DNA of 64,000 nt from Cepaea nemoralis (GCA_014155875.1 JACEFZ010002084.1:111001-175000), one strand, 5' to 3'. Positions 1 through 11,480 are shown, counted from the stretch's first letter. Numbers and translations: made by a program. Notes: generated by a model from the letters alone, not told the origin.

Positions 1-2203
1 TATAAACTGTTAGTTTACAAATGATTTGCATGGTTAGTGATATGTATGCTATTATCACTGCTTTGTGCAAGGAAGATTCCTGGTACTTTACCAAGTGTGT
101 AGCAGTTACGTGTTTGGTTTAGTAATGACACACGCAAGGCAGGTTGTTTGTCATTCATTACGTAGAAATGCTAGATGCTGTTAATAATGATAAGTTAGGA
201 CTTGTTAATATTGTAGATGTATAATTTGCTTCGTTAGATTATGATTGTAACGTAAATGTTAGATCAGTGGTGGTGATTATTCTTGGAATCAAGGGGTGAT
301 TCATGGGAAAGGTCAGCAGGTAAGTATTTGCTGTGTAATGATACCAGTACTATTCCTCGTAGGAAGAATGGGGTTACATTTATTGGATAACGGTTGATAG
401 GAAGTATTTATAAGACCGATTGTCACTGCTTGTTTACCTGTCCGTCCGCTAGTGTGACAGTGCGTGTTCTATCTTGCGTATGTCTAGTCAACCGACTGGG
501 AAGTAGGCCGGTCCGCCCGACCCGTTAGGTTGCAGGTCCGACCCCAAAGCGATCGTGCTTATCCGATGGTTGAACATACCCGACCGAGAGCGATGCGGCG
601 TTCTGTAATTCGAGGCCGTTGCGTCTAGGTAGATCCAAGATAGGAACCGAACCGAGTCTGTCTCTATTATTCTACTCTTCCAGAAACCTGACTCTGTTCA
701 TGGAGTACTTGAGGTACTGCCGTGAAGTAGGAGTAGTATGTAAGGGGAATGATCCCCCAAAAATGAGGAGCTGAGTTGTGGTAGAGGAGAGGCTGGAGGC
801 CTTGCTACATTGGATGACGTGACCTAAGTCGTCACGGGACAAGATGCACGGGACCCACAGTAGCTGTGGGAAAGTGTATTGGTGGATGGCCACCAAAGCT
901 GTGCTCGACCGGCACAGAGATGACCGACCAGAATGGAAGGTCAGATAATAAAAGGCAACTCAGGTTCTGGGACAGGGATCCCAGGACAGAGCGATGGCTG
1001 TGATATGAGTTTGTTATTTAAGTTTAACAATTCATGAGTTATCCTTTGTTAATACTATAGTAATGAATTATAAGGAGTATAATTTATTATGGACATATAG
1101 TTATTAATGTGTGTAGTTGATCAATCCATGGGTGAAAGGATTGGTTAATTGGTGAGTATGTGTGGAAGGAGGATTTGTCCGGCTGGGTACCTCCTAGATA
1201 AAGTAATCACTACACCGAAAGGAAGTAGGTGTATTTGTTGATTGATGATGGAAGATGAAACAGGAGTGGACTAGCACCAGGCGCAGGATGCTTTGACAGA
1301 GTCATACAGTCGACTCTGGTGCTAGGGGGCTATCTGTAGCCCAGACGAGCTACTTGACTATGCACAGTTGTACTATTGCTTTCTCTTACATCATCATGCC
1401 TATACATTATAGTTAAGAGTGGATCTATGATGTGATGATCTCATACATATATCTTTATTGTATTATGTAAACTGAGAGGCAGGTGTAATGGTGGAGATGC
1501 AGTTAGCTCTGGTTTAGTTGAGTACTCACACCACCCCCTCCGTGTTTCAGGATTTGTTATTGCTATACCGACGGTGATTCCAGAGTTTAACCATGAGCTC
1601 TAAGGGACCGGCTCATTCCAGTGCCGATCAAGATGATGGTTAAGGCATTACTGGGAGCGGTCATCGGAATCTGCTGAGACCAACGATTGAAAAGTCTGAG
1701 TACCGAATAAGACGGTAGGTCTATGCTATGACCGCCACAGAGAGTCCGACGAGTGTCAACAGATCCCGATAGGATCCAAGACAACAACGTCTGTTGATTC
1801 TAGCCAGTGAAGCACTGGTGGAATTCGAACTCAGTGAGAACTTTGATGATTGCAAGGTAGTGAATTTCAAAGTTGATCGAAGTGATCTCTGTTACCAGTC
1901 ACCAAGGCCTGTTTGTTATGCTTCCGGCCCGGCTGGGTCGTCATGGGACACCTTGTATATTATCATGCTTAAGTGGTGTGTACCTACAAAGGTTTACCTT
2001 AGTGAAGCCGAAACTTGGTCCAGTGACCTAAGACATTGATTTACTTATTGGTGTGAACACCGGAGTGACATGCTTGATAGGGTAGGGATCTACCCCATTC
2101 CGAGTTGTTGAACATTGACATTGTAGGTTAGGATGTGATTGATACCCATCGACCAGGGTAGTTACTTGTGAATTAGTGAAGATCTATGATGCCAAGAGAC
2201 ATG
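1..2203. other. Unassigned decayed sequence, possibly an old retroelement
   Basis: No complete gene is visible. Short conceptual stretches look protein-like (for example an 81-codon frame at 1794-2039 on the plus strand), and just after it, in a shifted frame near 2035, the reading IDLLIG resembles the end of a retroelement aspartic protease. The match is too short to assign a family. A 10-bp perfect hairpin stem (CTAGCACCAG at 1271-1280 against 1316-1325) is present. I see no tRNA, promoter or intact reading frame that I would defend. Confidence 0.25.
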
Positions 2204-2321
2204 GGAATAGATGAAGTGTAGTAGTCACCTGATAGACTTTGCAAGTGACATTGTGTTTATGTGGAATAGGTGAAGGGTGGTATTCACCTGTTAGACTGTG
2301 CAAATGACATTGTGGTTATGT
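2204..2321. repeat. Two-copy 59-bp tandem repeat
   Basis: Two adjacent diverged copies begin with GGAATAG at 2204 and 2263, an offset of 59 bp. Both contain the pattern CACCTG..TAGACT..GCAA.TGACATTGTG. The second copy runs into the left arm of the 164-bp inverted repeat. Confidence 0.7.
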
Positions 2322-2436
2322 GGAGCGAACGCTCATGTTATAGGTGATGTATCAGTGTGTCAGTCACTTATGAGACAGAAGAGCATCCAGGCTCTTGAAC
2401 TTTAGGGTACGGTGCTATACGTACTTGTCTGCAGTT
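2273..2436 (+). repeat. Left arm of a 164-bp, almost perfect inverted repeat
   Basis: This block is the reverse complement of 5363-5526. Comparing base by base I see one mismatch (T here, C in the other arm's complement, around 2417), so 163 of 164 positions agree. The neighbouring sequence on either side does not match, so the shared unit is exactly this block. Confidence 0.9.
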
Positions 2437-2990
2437 GGGAGACAGCTAGTAGTCTAGTGTCTGCTCAGACTTCATCCGCAGAGTGTGACGGTCATATAGT
2501 AAGACATCAAGGGAGGATCCTTGATCACCAGTGCAGTGTCGGTCAGGCAGTGGTACTACGCTTGATCAGCCCAAGATTTGGATCACTGTAAGAAGAGGGA
2601 ACTTTGGAGAGGCCTCAGACCTTGGAGTTCCTGTCCACTGGAGGTTCCTGGGTGAGTCGTAACCACGACAGGACGACCGCACGAACTATAGTCACAGTCT
2701 CTATGATGAAGAAGAATCATCTCTAGATCTGCTCTTGTACATACTGTCTTATAGTCTGGCTTTCAGCCATCCTTCTATGTGTTGCAGTTGACGTAGTTAT
2801 GAATTAAATTTTTTTCTGTTAGCTTTGACTTTGTGCTGTGGTATGACTTGTGTTTTGTCCGAGCCCCTTGGGGGTAGGAAACCCTAGGTAGGGGAGGGGA
2901 GGTTCAGCTGTCCCGGCTTGTGTGGGGCCTGGTAGATGTGAAGTGCTAGTGAGGTGGTTGGAGCAAAGGCTGGGGATATTTTCTATAGTA
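2437..2990. other. Unassigned gap left of the hAT remnant
   Basis: About 550 bp with no recognisable gene. From about 2820 to 3010 the sequence is unlike the hAT transposase that follows, so the C-terminal end and left terminal repeat of the hAT appear to have been replaced or deleted here. Confidence 0.4.
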
Positions 2991-3737
2991 GCAAACCAGT
3001 CCAAGCCCCGGCGGTATTGTTACAATCCAAGTTAGGAAATCAATTTGTTTCAAATCATAAAATCTTTCTTTTAAATCAGCCGATAAAATTTTCAGATGAT
3101 CGACAATAACATGTTTAGCGGTATCAGTCACTTCACAATTTTGGAGCCAATGAAACTTATCAAAATTTTTGTGGTAAATGTATGTCTGACATAATTCAAT
3201 ACAGGTAATGAAACCAAATATCTTCGCTTTTGCATCAACAAGAGTTTTATTTGTTCCTTGAAACTGTTTATTTAATATATTTAGTTTTACAAAGATATCG
3301 GCTAAATAACTCACAAATGCTTCACCATCGACCGTTAACCTTCAGGTTTGTCACTTAAAAAATCACTAAGAGTATGAAATAGTTCCATAAATCTTTTCAA
3401 GCAGTTCCCCTTCGAGAGCCATCTTACTTCAGTGTGAAGTATAAATCTCACACGGTCTTCATTTTGTTCTTCACAAAATAACTTGAAGAGACATTCACAC
3501 TTGACACTAGCATTAACAGCATTAATACACTTTATAACTAAATTTAGTACTTCATTTAGAACAGGAGAAATGTTTTTAGCTACCAGGGTTTCCCTATGAA
3601 TAACACAATGCACAAGAAGCATTTATGGATTCTCATCTTTCATCAATTTTAAGCAACAATTTTCTTCCCCATCATATTAGGAGAACCATCTGCAGCATAA
3701 GATGTTATATTTTTCATTGGTATATTATTATATAGAA

Positions 3738-4256
<519 letters not shown>

Positions 4257-4497
4257 TTGGAAGTAGTGGTGCTTTCTAATTTACAGAACAACAATTCTTC
4301 AGCAAAATCACCTTTATCAATATATCTTACGTAAGTTATAAGTACGGCCTCACTGTCTCTCACAGTTGATTCGCCCATTTGCACCGAGAATTTTCTTGTT
4401 TTCAGCTTTTCAGCAAGTTGTATTTCAATATCCTCGCTCATTTCGTCTATTCTTCTGCTAACAGTATTATTACTTAGTGGCATAGCTTTAAAGTGTT

Positions 4498-4667
4498 TGA
4501 TTATGTGGTTGCTTCGGGATTTGAAATTTAAATATTGAGCACAACCCACTGCTGGCAACGCCGATCACATTCTGGTATGAACCTAAGGCATATCCACGTC
4601 AATATGGAAGCACTATACTCGAGTTTCGCCCTCATTTGAGCTCTTCAGTAGTGCATATCCCTGACCG
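4498..4667. repeat. Direct repeat, copy 1 (offset 402 bp)
   Basis: 170 bp nearly identical to 4900-5069 (for example AACCCACTGCTGG against AACCCACTACTGG, and GGCATATCC against GGCCTATCC). The first part overlaps hAT transposase coding sequence, so this was a local duplication after the hAT inserted. Confidence 0.9.
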
Positions 4668-4899
4668 GATCCGGAAACAGTCCCGGATCACGCGTGTGAA
4701 GCGGGTGTGTAACCACGCGGCACACACTGGACACACCAAATTATCACAACAGAACATCACAACGCTACCCATCGTAGGCTATGCTCAAGATTGCCCAATC
4801 GCCGCGACCGACGTCCGTCAATCGATGGGACCCGAACGATCAGGACTTCTCACTGGCAAGGAACACCAGGCCTCCTAAATCCAGTGAGCAATAATCAAT
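4668..4899. other. Unassigned spacer between the two direct repeats
   Basis: About 230 bp, richer in CpG than the flanks, with no recognisable gene. An 80-codon plus frame across it has no family resemblance that I can see. Confidence 0.4.
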
Positions 4900-5069
4900 T
4901 GATTATGTGGTTGCTTCGGGATTTGAAATTTAAATATTGAGCACAACCCACTACTGGCAACGCCGATCACATTCTGGTATGAACCTAAGGCCTATCCACG
5001 TCAATATGGAAGCACTATACTCGAGTTTCGCCCTCATTTGAGCTCTTCAGTAGTGCATATCCCTGACCG
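4900..5069. repeat. Direct repeat, copy 2 (offset 402 bp)
   Basis: Second copy of the 170-bp block at 4498-4667. Both copies end at CTGACCG before diverging. Confidence 0.9.
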
Positions 5070-5362
5070 TTAAAGTTAAAGTCAAAGTCCGTTAAAGTCT
5101 TTGTCATCTTTTTTCCAGAACCGTTTTAAGAAATGCTGATATTGATGGTTTGATTAAATTCTCCCCTGTAGTATGACTTTTCCAAGATTTAGCGATGAGT
5201 AACGAAATTTGATAACTAGCCTGAAGAGTAAGATTGATAGTTGCATTATGAACAGTAAATAGAGAATTTAATGTTACTCTTTTTTTCAAAATGTTTCTTT
5301 AAAGTTTGAAAGTAATTCAAATCTGAATTAATATGAGCATTATGAGAATGAAAACTTGTCAT

Positions 5363-5526
5363 AACTGCAGACAAGTACGTGTAGCACCGTACCCTAAAGT
5401 TCAAGAGCCTGGATGCTCTTCTGTCTCATAAGTGACTGACACACTGATACATCACCTATAACATGAGCGTTCGCTCCACATAACCACAATGTCATTTGCA
5501 CAGTCTAACAGGTGAATACCACCCTT
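5363..5526 (-). repeat. Right arm of the 164-bp inverted repeat
   Basis: Reverse complement of 2273-2436 with a single visible mismatch. It interrupts the BED-finger region of the hAT transposase remnant: hAT-like sequence lies on both sides (about 5540-5705 and 5104-5360). Confidence 0.9.
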
Positions 5527-5798
5527 CGCCTTCAAATATGCCTCAAGAAGACCTCGTTTCATTGATTCGTTGGTCAAGCATTGTCGGCACAAAAGACAAA
5601 AAGGTGACTGTTCATCGTGGACAGTGGGTATGAAACCAACTGTTAAATAATCCTCCGATTACTGACGAATTTTTTCTTCCTTGCACCGCTCATTTCACTA
5701 TGGGCTGAAATAAATAAATATAATATCAATTAAAAACTTAAAAAAATGAACTGGAGTAAACGTAGACTAAAATGCATATTTAAATACTTATGGCACGG

Positions 5799-5829
<31 letters not shown>

Positions 5830-5831
5830 AA
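5799..5831. repeat. Poly-C/poly-A run
   Basis: About 21 C residues followed directly by about 12 A residues. Base counts in such runs are error-prone in assemblies. Confidence 0.9.
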
Positions 5832-6339
5832 ATAATAATACTTTTTCATTTGACAAATTTTTTCTGGAAAATGATACTTCTAGAACTGAAATTAATAAAA
5901 AAAACAAAATTTTAAAAAAATTAAAAAAAAAAATTAAAAAAATTACCAATTGAATTTACATACCATTTATATATCACTCATATTACTTATATTTATAAAT
6001 GTATATATGTATTTAAAACAACGAGACTTTTACAACAATTTAAAGGACGCTTATTTCAAATTAACAACAACGGTGAATGCTGAGAGTTACTGCGCAAGAC
6101 TGCAGAAACTGATATCCCGGCATTAAGCATTTCGCGCCATTCAGAACAAATAACGTGAAATGCTTAGAGCCGACCCAGTATAACCAGTAGTTCATCTCTA
6201 GCGTCTAACAATGAAATCGCGGCTACTAACATGGCGGACAGAAGTTACTTATATTGAACGTTTACCCAGCTCGAGTAGCGACTGAGAGTCGCCATACGGT
6301 TAACTTAAAATCTGGACGAGTCCATTTTCGAATTGCCCC

Positions 6340-6396
6340 CCCATAACAATCGAATTGCCCCCCTGTGGGGCGTGGGCCCCACGTTGGGAAACACTG
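6340..6396 (-). repeat. hAT terminal inverted repeat and subterminal motifs
   Basis: The terminal sequence ends ACACTG at 6396, with the matching GGGGC/GCCCC stem just inside. Two subterminal copies of TCGAATTGCCCCCC (near 6333 and 6350) resemble transposase-binding repeats. The 8 bp outside are GTCTAGAG; no matching copy was found at the left because that end is lost. Confidence 0.7.
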
Positions 6397-6880
6397 GTCT
6401 AGAGGATGTCAGTGTGAATGTTGTGTTGAACGACTTACCAACCACGATGCATCAATACCAAACACCAGACTGCGCACATAATACTTTAATTTGAACAACT
6501 GGATACAACATTATTCATCAGGAACGTCCATCATTACATACAGATATATTGCATATGCACAGATTCCATACACGTAGCCTCAAACACCATCGCCGCTGGC
6601 AACCGGACTAAGTCTCCAATACTTAGCCCCAGAATTACAATAACTGAAAAACATAGGGCGGAATTCTCTCTCTAACTCCGGTACCATCCAATTTTTCCTG
6701 ACCGCAGACCTCCACCGTCTGGTCCCAAAACTCAACTGTCCCCGTCAATGTTTTCCACTGTCTTTTAACCCTTTTTTGCAGCCCTCCCCGGGGGAATGCC
6801 CTTTAACCCCGTGAATTTGTTTATGTTGTAGCATTGCTACCCAGGGCGATCACCTCGCCGGTTAGTTCAGGCTAAACACG
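6397..6880. other. Unassigned flank
   Basis: About 480 bp between the hAT end and the next repeat, with no gene or family that I recognise. Confidence 0.4.
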
Positions 6881-6888
6881 TTACAGGT

Positions 6889-7085
6889 TCTTTCTTCTAG
6901 TTTATATTGGACAGTCAAAGCATTGTTTTGCTGATCCAGCTTCCTGTGCAGCTTGTCGTGTTCCAGATGTATTGTGTTGCCTTTCCTCTGGATTAAACTA
7001 GACAGACCGGGAGAGGGATCATTCTGCAAGGGCAACACATGGTCTCTACAGTTCAGCCCAGGCTGTGGAAAAGAACATTAGCTCG
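6889..7085 (-). repeat. Unclassified repeat C, partial copy
   Basis: Shares blocks such as GCATTG.TTTGCTGATCC, CTTGTCGTGTTCCAGATGTAT, CCTTTCCTCTGGA and GGGCAACACATGGTCTCTAC with the fuller copy at 60116-60645. No coding sequence is evident. Confidence 0.75.
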
Positions 7086-7144
7086 AGAAATCCCGAAACA
7101 ACCACATAATCAAATCTTCTCTTGTAAGAAACAGCAGATTGATA

Positions 7145-7180
7145 GATCATCATCATGCGCTTATAAGCGTAGGCGTTCAT
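7145..7180 (-). mobile_element. Extreme 3' end of an older RTE-like LINE (left part)
   Basis: Reading on the minus strand gives MNAYA-like codons then a (GAT)n tail, as in the copy at 3738-4157. It is separated from the rest of this old copy (11059-11480) by the complete LINE. The last 12 bp (7169-7180) are the target-site duplication. Confidence 0.6.
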
Positions 7181-7202
7181 AGTTAGTTAGTTAGTCGACA
7201 GA

Positions 7203-10200
7203 TCATCCTCGTTGCACATCGGACCATTCAGTCCATAAGTGCTCGGATCCCCTCCTCAGCAAATCCCGCAGCGTGTAGCGGCTAACGACGCCAGTTCTGT
7301 GTTGGTTTATCAATCTTCTTTGGCTTCCTGCGTAGTGTTCTTGTTTGGCCACCCCTCTTTTAATTTGCTGCTCTCGCAGTCTGGCCATTGTTGTAGATTC
7401 ACAGTCATCACTTGGTTCTTGCAAAAGTCTCACTTCTCGTAGAGCATTCAGAATGTCAGCCTGGTCCATGGCGCGTCCGCCCTCCACAGTAGCCTCACCT
7501 GCGAGCTTGTCAGCCCGCTCATTTCCTTGTACTCCCGCATGACCTGGCACGAAGATGAAACTAATCTTTGCCAGCCGAGACCGCTCCAGAGGCAGCAACC
7601 ATTCTCTTCGGATCGACCCCTCCTCTATCCTCTTGATCATGTTCATTGAGTCGCTAAGGAAACAAGCCCTAGTGAATGTCTGTGTCTCGAGCCATGTTAT
7701 TGCTTTACTTACTGCCATGACTTCCATGGTCAGGCTACTTGTGGTTTCAGTGAAAGCACCAGAGTCCTCCTTCACAATTCTCCCTCCGGCCCGAGCTGTA
7801 AAGGCCCATGAGCTTCTCACATGTCGGACGACCGACCCATCTGTGTAGATGACCGCGTCACTGTCTAGCGAATTCTCGAAAATCAACGCTTGTACTTCAG
7901 CCTCCACAGCAGCCGGATTTTCTTGTCTGCATTTTCTATCTAGTTGGATGCAAACTGAAAAGGATGTGCAGAAGTCTGTTGGCACTTGCACCCACTCCTC
8001 GCCAGGTTCTAAGTCCTCAAGTGAACACACCTGTTGAAGAATGTCTTCGGCTTGACCCATCCACGACCGTCCTCTTTTTAACCTGCTGCCCTTCACCTTC
8101 CTAATTTCACTATGCAGTGGATGCTGTGTGTTTGCGTTAATTCTGAGGTAGGCGCGTGCCCTGCAAACTTGCATTCTCTCTTCAATGGTTGGAAAATCAA
8201 GAAGGTAGCGCATCGCCCTGCATGCTGTATCTCTTGTACATCCAAGAATAATGCGCATAGCTTCATTCTGTATCCTTTCCATCCTTTCTATCTGCTTATG
8301 GCTGAGAGTCAGGATTGCCATTGCATACTCCAAAACAGACATGACCAGCCCCTCGTACAGAAGACATAGATGGCGCTGCTCACAGTTTGCTGCCGCCATC
8401 ACCCGCATCGCTGCCAAGCCCCGCTTGGCCTTTGTTATCACCTGGTCTATGTGCACATTATAAGCAAGGCTTCGATCAAACCGTATCCCCAGGTAATTCA
8501 TTGCCTGCGTTCTTTCCACCGTCTCTGAACACAGCATTACAGTTGGTGTTGGATTGTTGACAATATGATTATTCAACGAGAACCAAGTCACTGTTGCCTT
8601 TGTTGGGTTGACCATTGCCCCAGCTTCATCACACCAAGTACTTATGCGATTGAGTTCGGTTTGTAGTTCCACAGCAACCTCCTCTCTATCCTTACCCTGA
8701 CGATACACTAAAACATCATCGGCATATGACAATGTCCTGCCAGGTCCAGTGATCTGCTCACTGGTGATTCTCACTGTGTAGGCGTTGAACAGTACCGGAG
8801 ATAATGGTGATCCCTGTGGTAGGCCAGGATATATTGTTGTTGGTTCCGAAGTCCAACTGCCACATCTAAAAACTACTTTCCGTTGGAAGAGGGCTGCAGC
8901 GATCCAACTAAGGAGGAATGGACTTACGTTTAGTTCAAGAAGCTGAAACATTAAAAAATCCAGTGGTACTCTGTTGTATGCGTCCTCAAGATCAATCGCT
9001 GCAGCAACAGTTTCAGTGCCTGAGTGGAAACCTTCATAGACATCATGGGCAAAGACTGCTGCATTGGTCCAGGTTTCTCTTTTTGGACGGTACCCACCCA
9101 GGGTAGGTGGGAAAACACCTTGCCTCTCTAGTTGGCTTGATATTTTCCTGGCAATTACCTTCTCCAGCAACTTGCCTACTGTATTCTGCATGGTTATAAT
9201 TCGATATCCCTGAATTTTTTTGTGGTCTTTGTCAGGCTTCGGCAAGGGAATCAGATAGCTATGTAACCATTCCTCCTTGATGCTAGCACTCCCTATACTG
9301 TTGTTGTACATGTCTGCTAGTTTCTCTAGCTCATTGTCGGTACACCTATTTATGTCGTCGTATCTTATGCCATCAGGACCTGGAGCACTGTTTTTTGATC
9401 GTCGAAGCACAGCCTTGATTTCTTTCACTGTCACTGTGTCTTCATCCGAAGTGTTCTGGGCCTTGCATCTGTCTGAGGTGACCTCCTTGGCCAGATTCCG
9501 GCCTCCCATGTCTGTCTGGTTGCTCTGCTCAAGGTAGCGTTCAAAGAGGGCTTTGCCCTTGTCCTCATCAGTCCTCTGCCAGATGAGGTCAGCACCTTGG
9601 AAGTCAGAAATGCTCTTATTCTTGACTACCCCACTCATGCTTTTATGTAGTCGCCAGAACAATTTCAGTGACTTGTCTGTGCTTACTCTTTGACACACCT
9701 CTGCCCATTTTTCGCTTTTAACCACCTTGACCAGTTTTTTGAAATAGCTTACTTTTGTGTGCATCTCTCTTTCTAAGTGCAAGCAGGGACTAGGATGACC
9801 AGCTCTGTTCTTCTTGGCATTTTGCCATCTCCTTACAGCACTACGCTTATCCACCCAAGCCTTCTCCACCTCGAAACTCCACCACGGTGGCTGCTCCCAG
9901 CTTTTTCTCCTGCCCTGAAACGTTCTGCGCTTGTGACGTCTTATTTTGCTCACCACATCTTGCCCTGTACTGTCATACTGGAACGTCTTTACCTTTAGCT
10001 TGTGCTGCCTGGTTCTGCCTTTCTCCACCAATATGCTGCAAGGGTGGTGGTCGCTGCCATGGTGTCCTAGGACACCCCATCTACACACTGTAGTGAGTGA
10101 AGGTGAAACTAGCGCCAGATCAATAGCACTGTCCTCATCGCCTGGACGGCTTGCTGTCCTGGTGACACAGCCACTGTTGATACAAACCAGGTCGATGGTT

Positions 10201-10880
10201 TCCAGTGCAGTCTCGAGCTCCTCCCCTTGTGTATTGGAGGAAGTGTTTCCCCATGATCTGCCTTTAGCGTTGAAGTCACCACAGAAAATAACATTTCTCT
10301 CGTGGCCTAATATGCCACTTAAGCACTGCCACTTCTGGGCGTCCACACTCGCATTGCGGGCATAAACATTAACCAACACGAATGGTATACTGGAATGAAC
10401 TCTCAACGCCTGTATTTGTATATCGTCACTGTCCCAACTGGACATGTCTAGCTCTGACACCACCATGCTGTCGCGAACGAGAATCGCCGTTCCCAGATGT
10501 CGTCTGTTGTAGAAACATTTGAAGCCGGCAATTCGGAGTAGCTGATCGCCCAGTCTCGTCTCCTGGAGTGCTACAATGTCGTTCCTGTAAACTAGGGTTT
10601 CTAAAATAGAGCCCCGTTGTTTTACACTGGCACAGTTCCAATATAGAATACGGATGTTCCTGAGTCCTAGACGGTGACACTTGAGTCTAAAACGTCTCAA
10701 ACCCCCGCGCTTACCTTGCTTCTTTGTCCCTGCGCGGCTACCACGCCGCTTCGTTATGTTGACTGTTGATCGCTCGGAAAGAAGACGTTCTTCCGCCATG
10801 TTGAAAAAACGTAAACACAGACTGCTGATAACCACACACGCTGCTGAAAATTCACTCAAGGATGGCTTCGCTCGATGCAC
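7203..10880 (-). CDS. LINE polyprotein: APE endonuclease, reverse transcriptase, RNase H (1225 aa)
   Basis: Enzyme for target-primed reverse transcription: it nicks genomic DNA and copies its own RNA at the nick. Endonuclease motifs are WN at 81-82, QETRL (106-110), GDFNAKG (201-207), SAIDLALVSP (251-260) and GSDHHP (275-280). RT blocks are SAPGPDGI, PLPKPDKDHKK, AIDLEDAYNRVPL, GLPQGSPLSPVLF and YADD (719-722). The RNase H domain has YTDGS (1012-1016), a downstream acidic E, LSDS and the GHAGVQGNERAD block near 1115. The basic N-terminus may bind RNA; no CCHC knuckle is seen. An in-frame ATG at residue 28 (10799), beginning MAEERLL, is an alternative start. All catalytic motifs are intact and no frameshift is seen, so activity is possible. 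The I/Jockey assignment is by motif order, not by phylogeny. Confidence 0.9.
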   Translation of the reverse strand: MHRAKPSLSEFSAACVVISSLCLRFFNMAEERLLSERSTVNITKRRGSRAGTKKQGKRGGLRRFRLKCHRLGLRNIRILYWNCASVKQRGSILETLVYRNDIVALQETRLGDQLLRIAGFKCFYNRRHLGTAILVRDSMVVSELDMSSWDSDDIQIQALRVHSSIPFVLVNVYARNASVDAQKWQCLSGILGHERNVIFCGDFNAKGRSWGNTSSNTQGEELETALETIDLVCINSGCVTRTASRPGDEDSAIDLALVSPSLTTVCRWGVLGHHGSDHHPCSILVEKGRTRQHKLKVKTFQYDSTGQDVVSKIRRHKRRTFQGRRKSWEQPPWWSFEVEKAWVDKRSAVRRWQNAKKNRAGHPSPCLHLEREMHTKVSYFKKLVKVVKSEKWAEVCQRVSTDKSLKLFWRLHKSMSGVVKNKSISDFQGADLIWQRTDEDKGKALFERYLEQSNQTDMGGRNLAKEVTSDRCKAQNTSDEDTVTVKEIKAVLRRSKNSAPGPDGIRYDDINRCTDNELEKLADMYNNSIGSASIKEEWLHSYLIPLPKPDKDHKKIQGYRIITMQNTVGKLLEKVIARKISSQLERQGVFPPTLGGYRPKRETWTNAAVFAHDVYEGFHSGTETVAAAIDLEDAYNRVPLDFLMFQLLELNVSPFLLSWIAAALFQRKVVFRCGSWTSEPTTIYPGLPQGSPLSPVLFNAYTVRITSEQITGPGRTLSYADDVLVYRQGKDREEVAVELQTELNRISTWCDEAGAMVNPTKATVTWFSLNNHIVNNPTPTVMLCSETVERTQAMNYLGIRFDRSLAYNVHIDQVITKAKRGLAAMRVMAAANCEQRHLCLLYEGLVMSVLEYAMAILTLSHKQIERMERIQNEAMRIILGCTRDTACRAMRYLLDFPTIEERMQVCRARAYLRINANTQHPLHSEIRKVKGSRLKRGRSWMGQAEDILQQVCSLEDLEPGEEWVQVPTDFCTSFSVCIQLDRKCRQENPAAVEAEVQALIFENSLDSDAVIYTDGSVVRHVRSSWAFTARAGGRIVKEDSGAFTETTSSLTMEVMAVSKAITWLETQTFTRACFLSDSMNMIKRIEEGSIRREWLLPLERSRLAKISFIFVPGHAGVQGNERADKLAGEATVEGGRAMDQADILNALREVRLLQEPSDDCESTTMARLREQQIKRGVAKQEHYAGSQRRLINQHRTGVVSRYTLRDLLRRGSEHLWTEWSDVQRG

Positions 10881-11018
10881 GAACTCCGTAGCACCCGCGC
10901 AGATCTTGAGTAGAAACTCCTGGTTTTACATCCTGGCACACCAATTACACGCAAGAGATGAATAAATCCATCCCTTACGCGAAAAAGTTAACGAACACAA
11001 AACAACACGACCGTCCGT

Positions 11019-11051
11019 CGCCATCTTGAAACCGGAAGTTCATCCGGAAGT
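11019..11051 (-). promoter_or_regulatory. Putative LINE 5' promoter: YY1-like motif and two ETS sites
   Basis: At the extreme 5' end of the complete LINE, the minus strand reads AAGATGGCG (11019-11027), a match to the YY1 core. Just upstream are two CCGGAAGT ETS/GABP-type sites, read on the plus strand, at 11032-11039 and 11044-11051. This is the arrangement of a TATA-less promoter, and YY1 motifs also occur in mammalian L1 5' UTRs. Function is inferred. Confidence 0.5.
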
Positions 11052-11058
11052 TCAACCG

Positions 11059-11480
11059 GTAGGCGTTCATGTTTCGCCATACACTCGATCACCGGAGTCA
11101 TGGATCGACTTTGATTGTTGTCCCGACCATGCCATCCAGAAATTTACTTCTCTGCCTTCCCCTTGTTCTTTTCCCCTCAATCTTGCCATTTGTCACCGAC
11201 TTCTCTAGTTATTCCTTCTCATAAAATGCCATAAACGTGTAACTGTCTACTTCTAATTTCTCTAATCGTTTTGCGGTTTTCATTTGCTTCTTGTAGGACT
11301 TGCTGATTTGGTATTTCTGCCTGTCCATGGTATTCTTTGCATTTTTCTCAGAAAAAACATCCCACTACCATTGAATGTTTTTCAGCTTGTCTGTTCATCG
11401 TCCACGATTCACATCCATTAAAAAAAATACAGATTCTATGTAGCATTTCAACACTCTTTTTCGCGTTGCAATTTAAAATA
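11059..11480 (-). pseudogene. RTE-like LINE C-terminal remnant (right part)
   Basis: Minus-strand conceptual translation gives FNGCESWTMNRQAEK near 11400, then TNGKIEGKRTRGRQRSK and a stretch ending MNAYA at the 12-bp duplication. These are the C-terminal blocks of RTE-like LINE proteins. The copy has several stops and is interrupted by the complete LINE at 7181-11058. Confidence 0.65.

Larger units (their letters stand above)
7181..11058 (-). mobile_element. Structurally complete LINE-1 of this window (I/Jockey-type, with RNase H)
   Basis: The element is bounded by a perfect 12-bp duplication GTAGGCGTTCAT at 7169-7180 and 11059-11070. On the minus strand it has a roughly 180-nt 5' leader with promoter-like motifs, one long ORF (10880-7203), a very short 3' UTR and a (CTAA)n tail (TTAG on the plus strand, 7181-7194). 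No separate ORF1/gag is present. The intact frame and perfect duplication suggest recent insertion. It landed in the 3' end of an older RTE-like LINE. A 5'-truncated relative lies at 24087-24344. Confidence 0.88.

Noticed and set aside
1794..2039. 81-codon frame as a gene
   Set aside because: Only a hint of a retroelement protease-like motif in a shifted frame; too weak to call.
7239..10965. Plus-strand frames between 7239 and 10965
   Set aside because: Shadows of the minus-strand LINE ORF; none has a domain.
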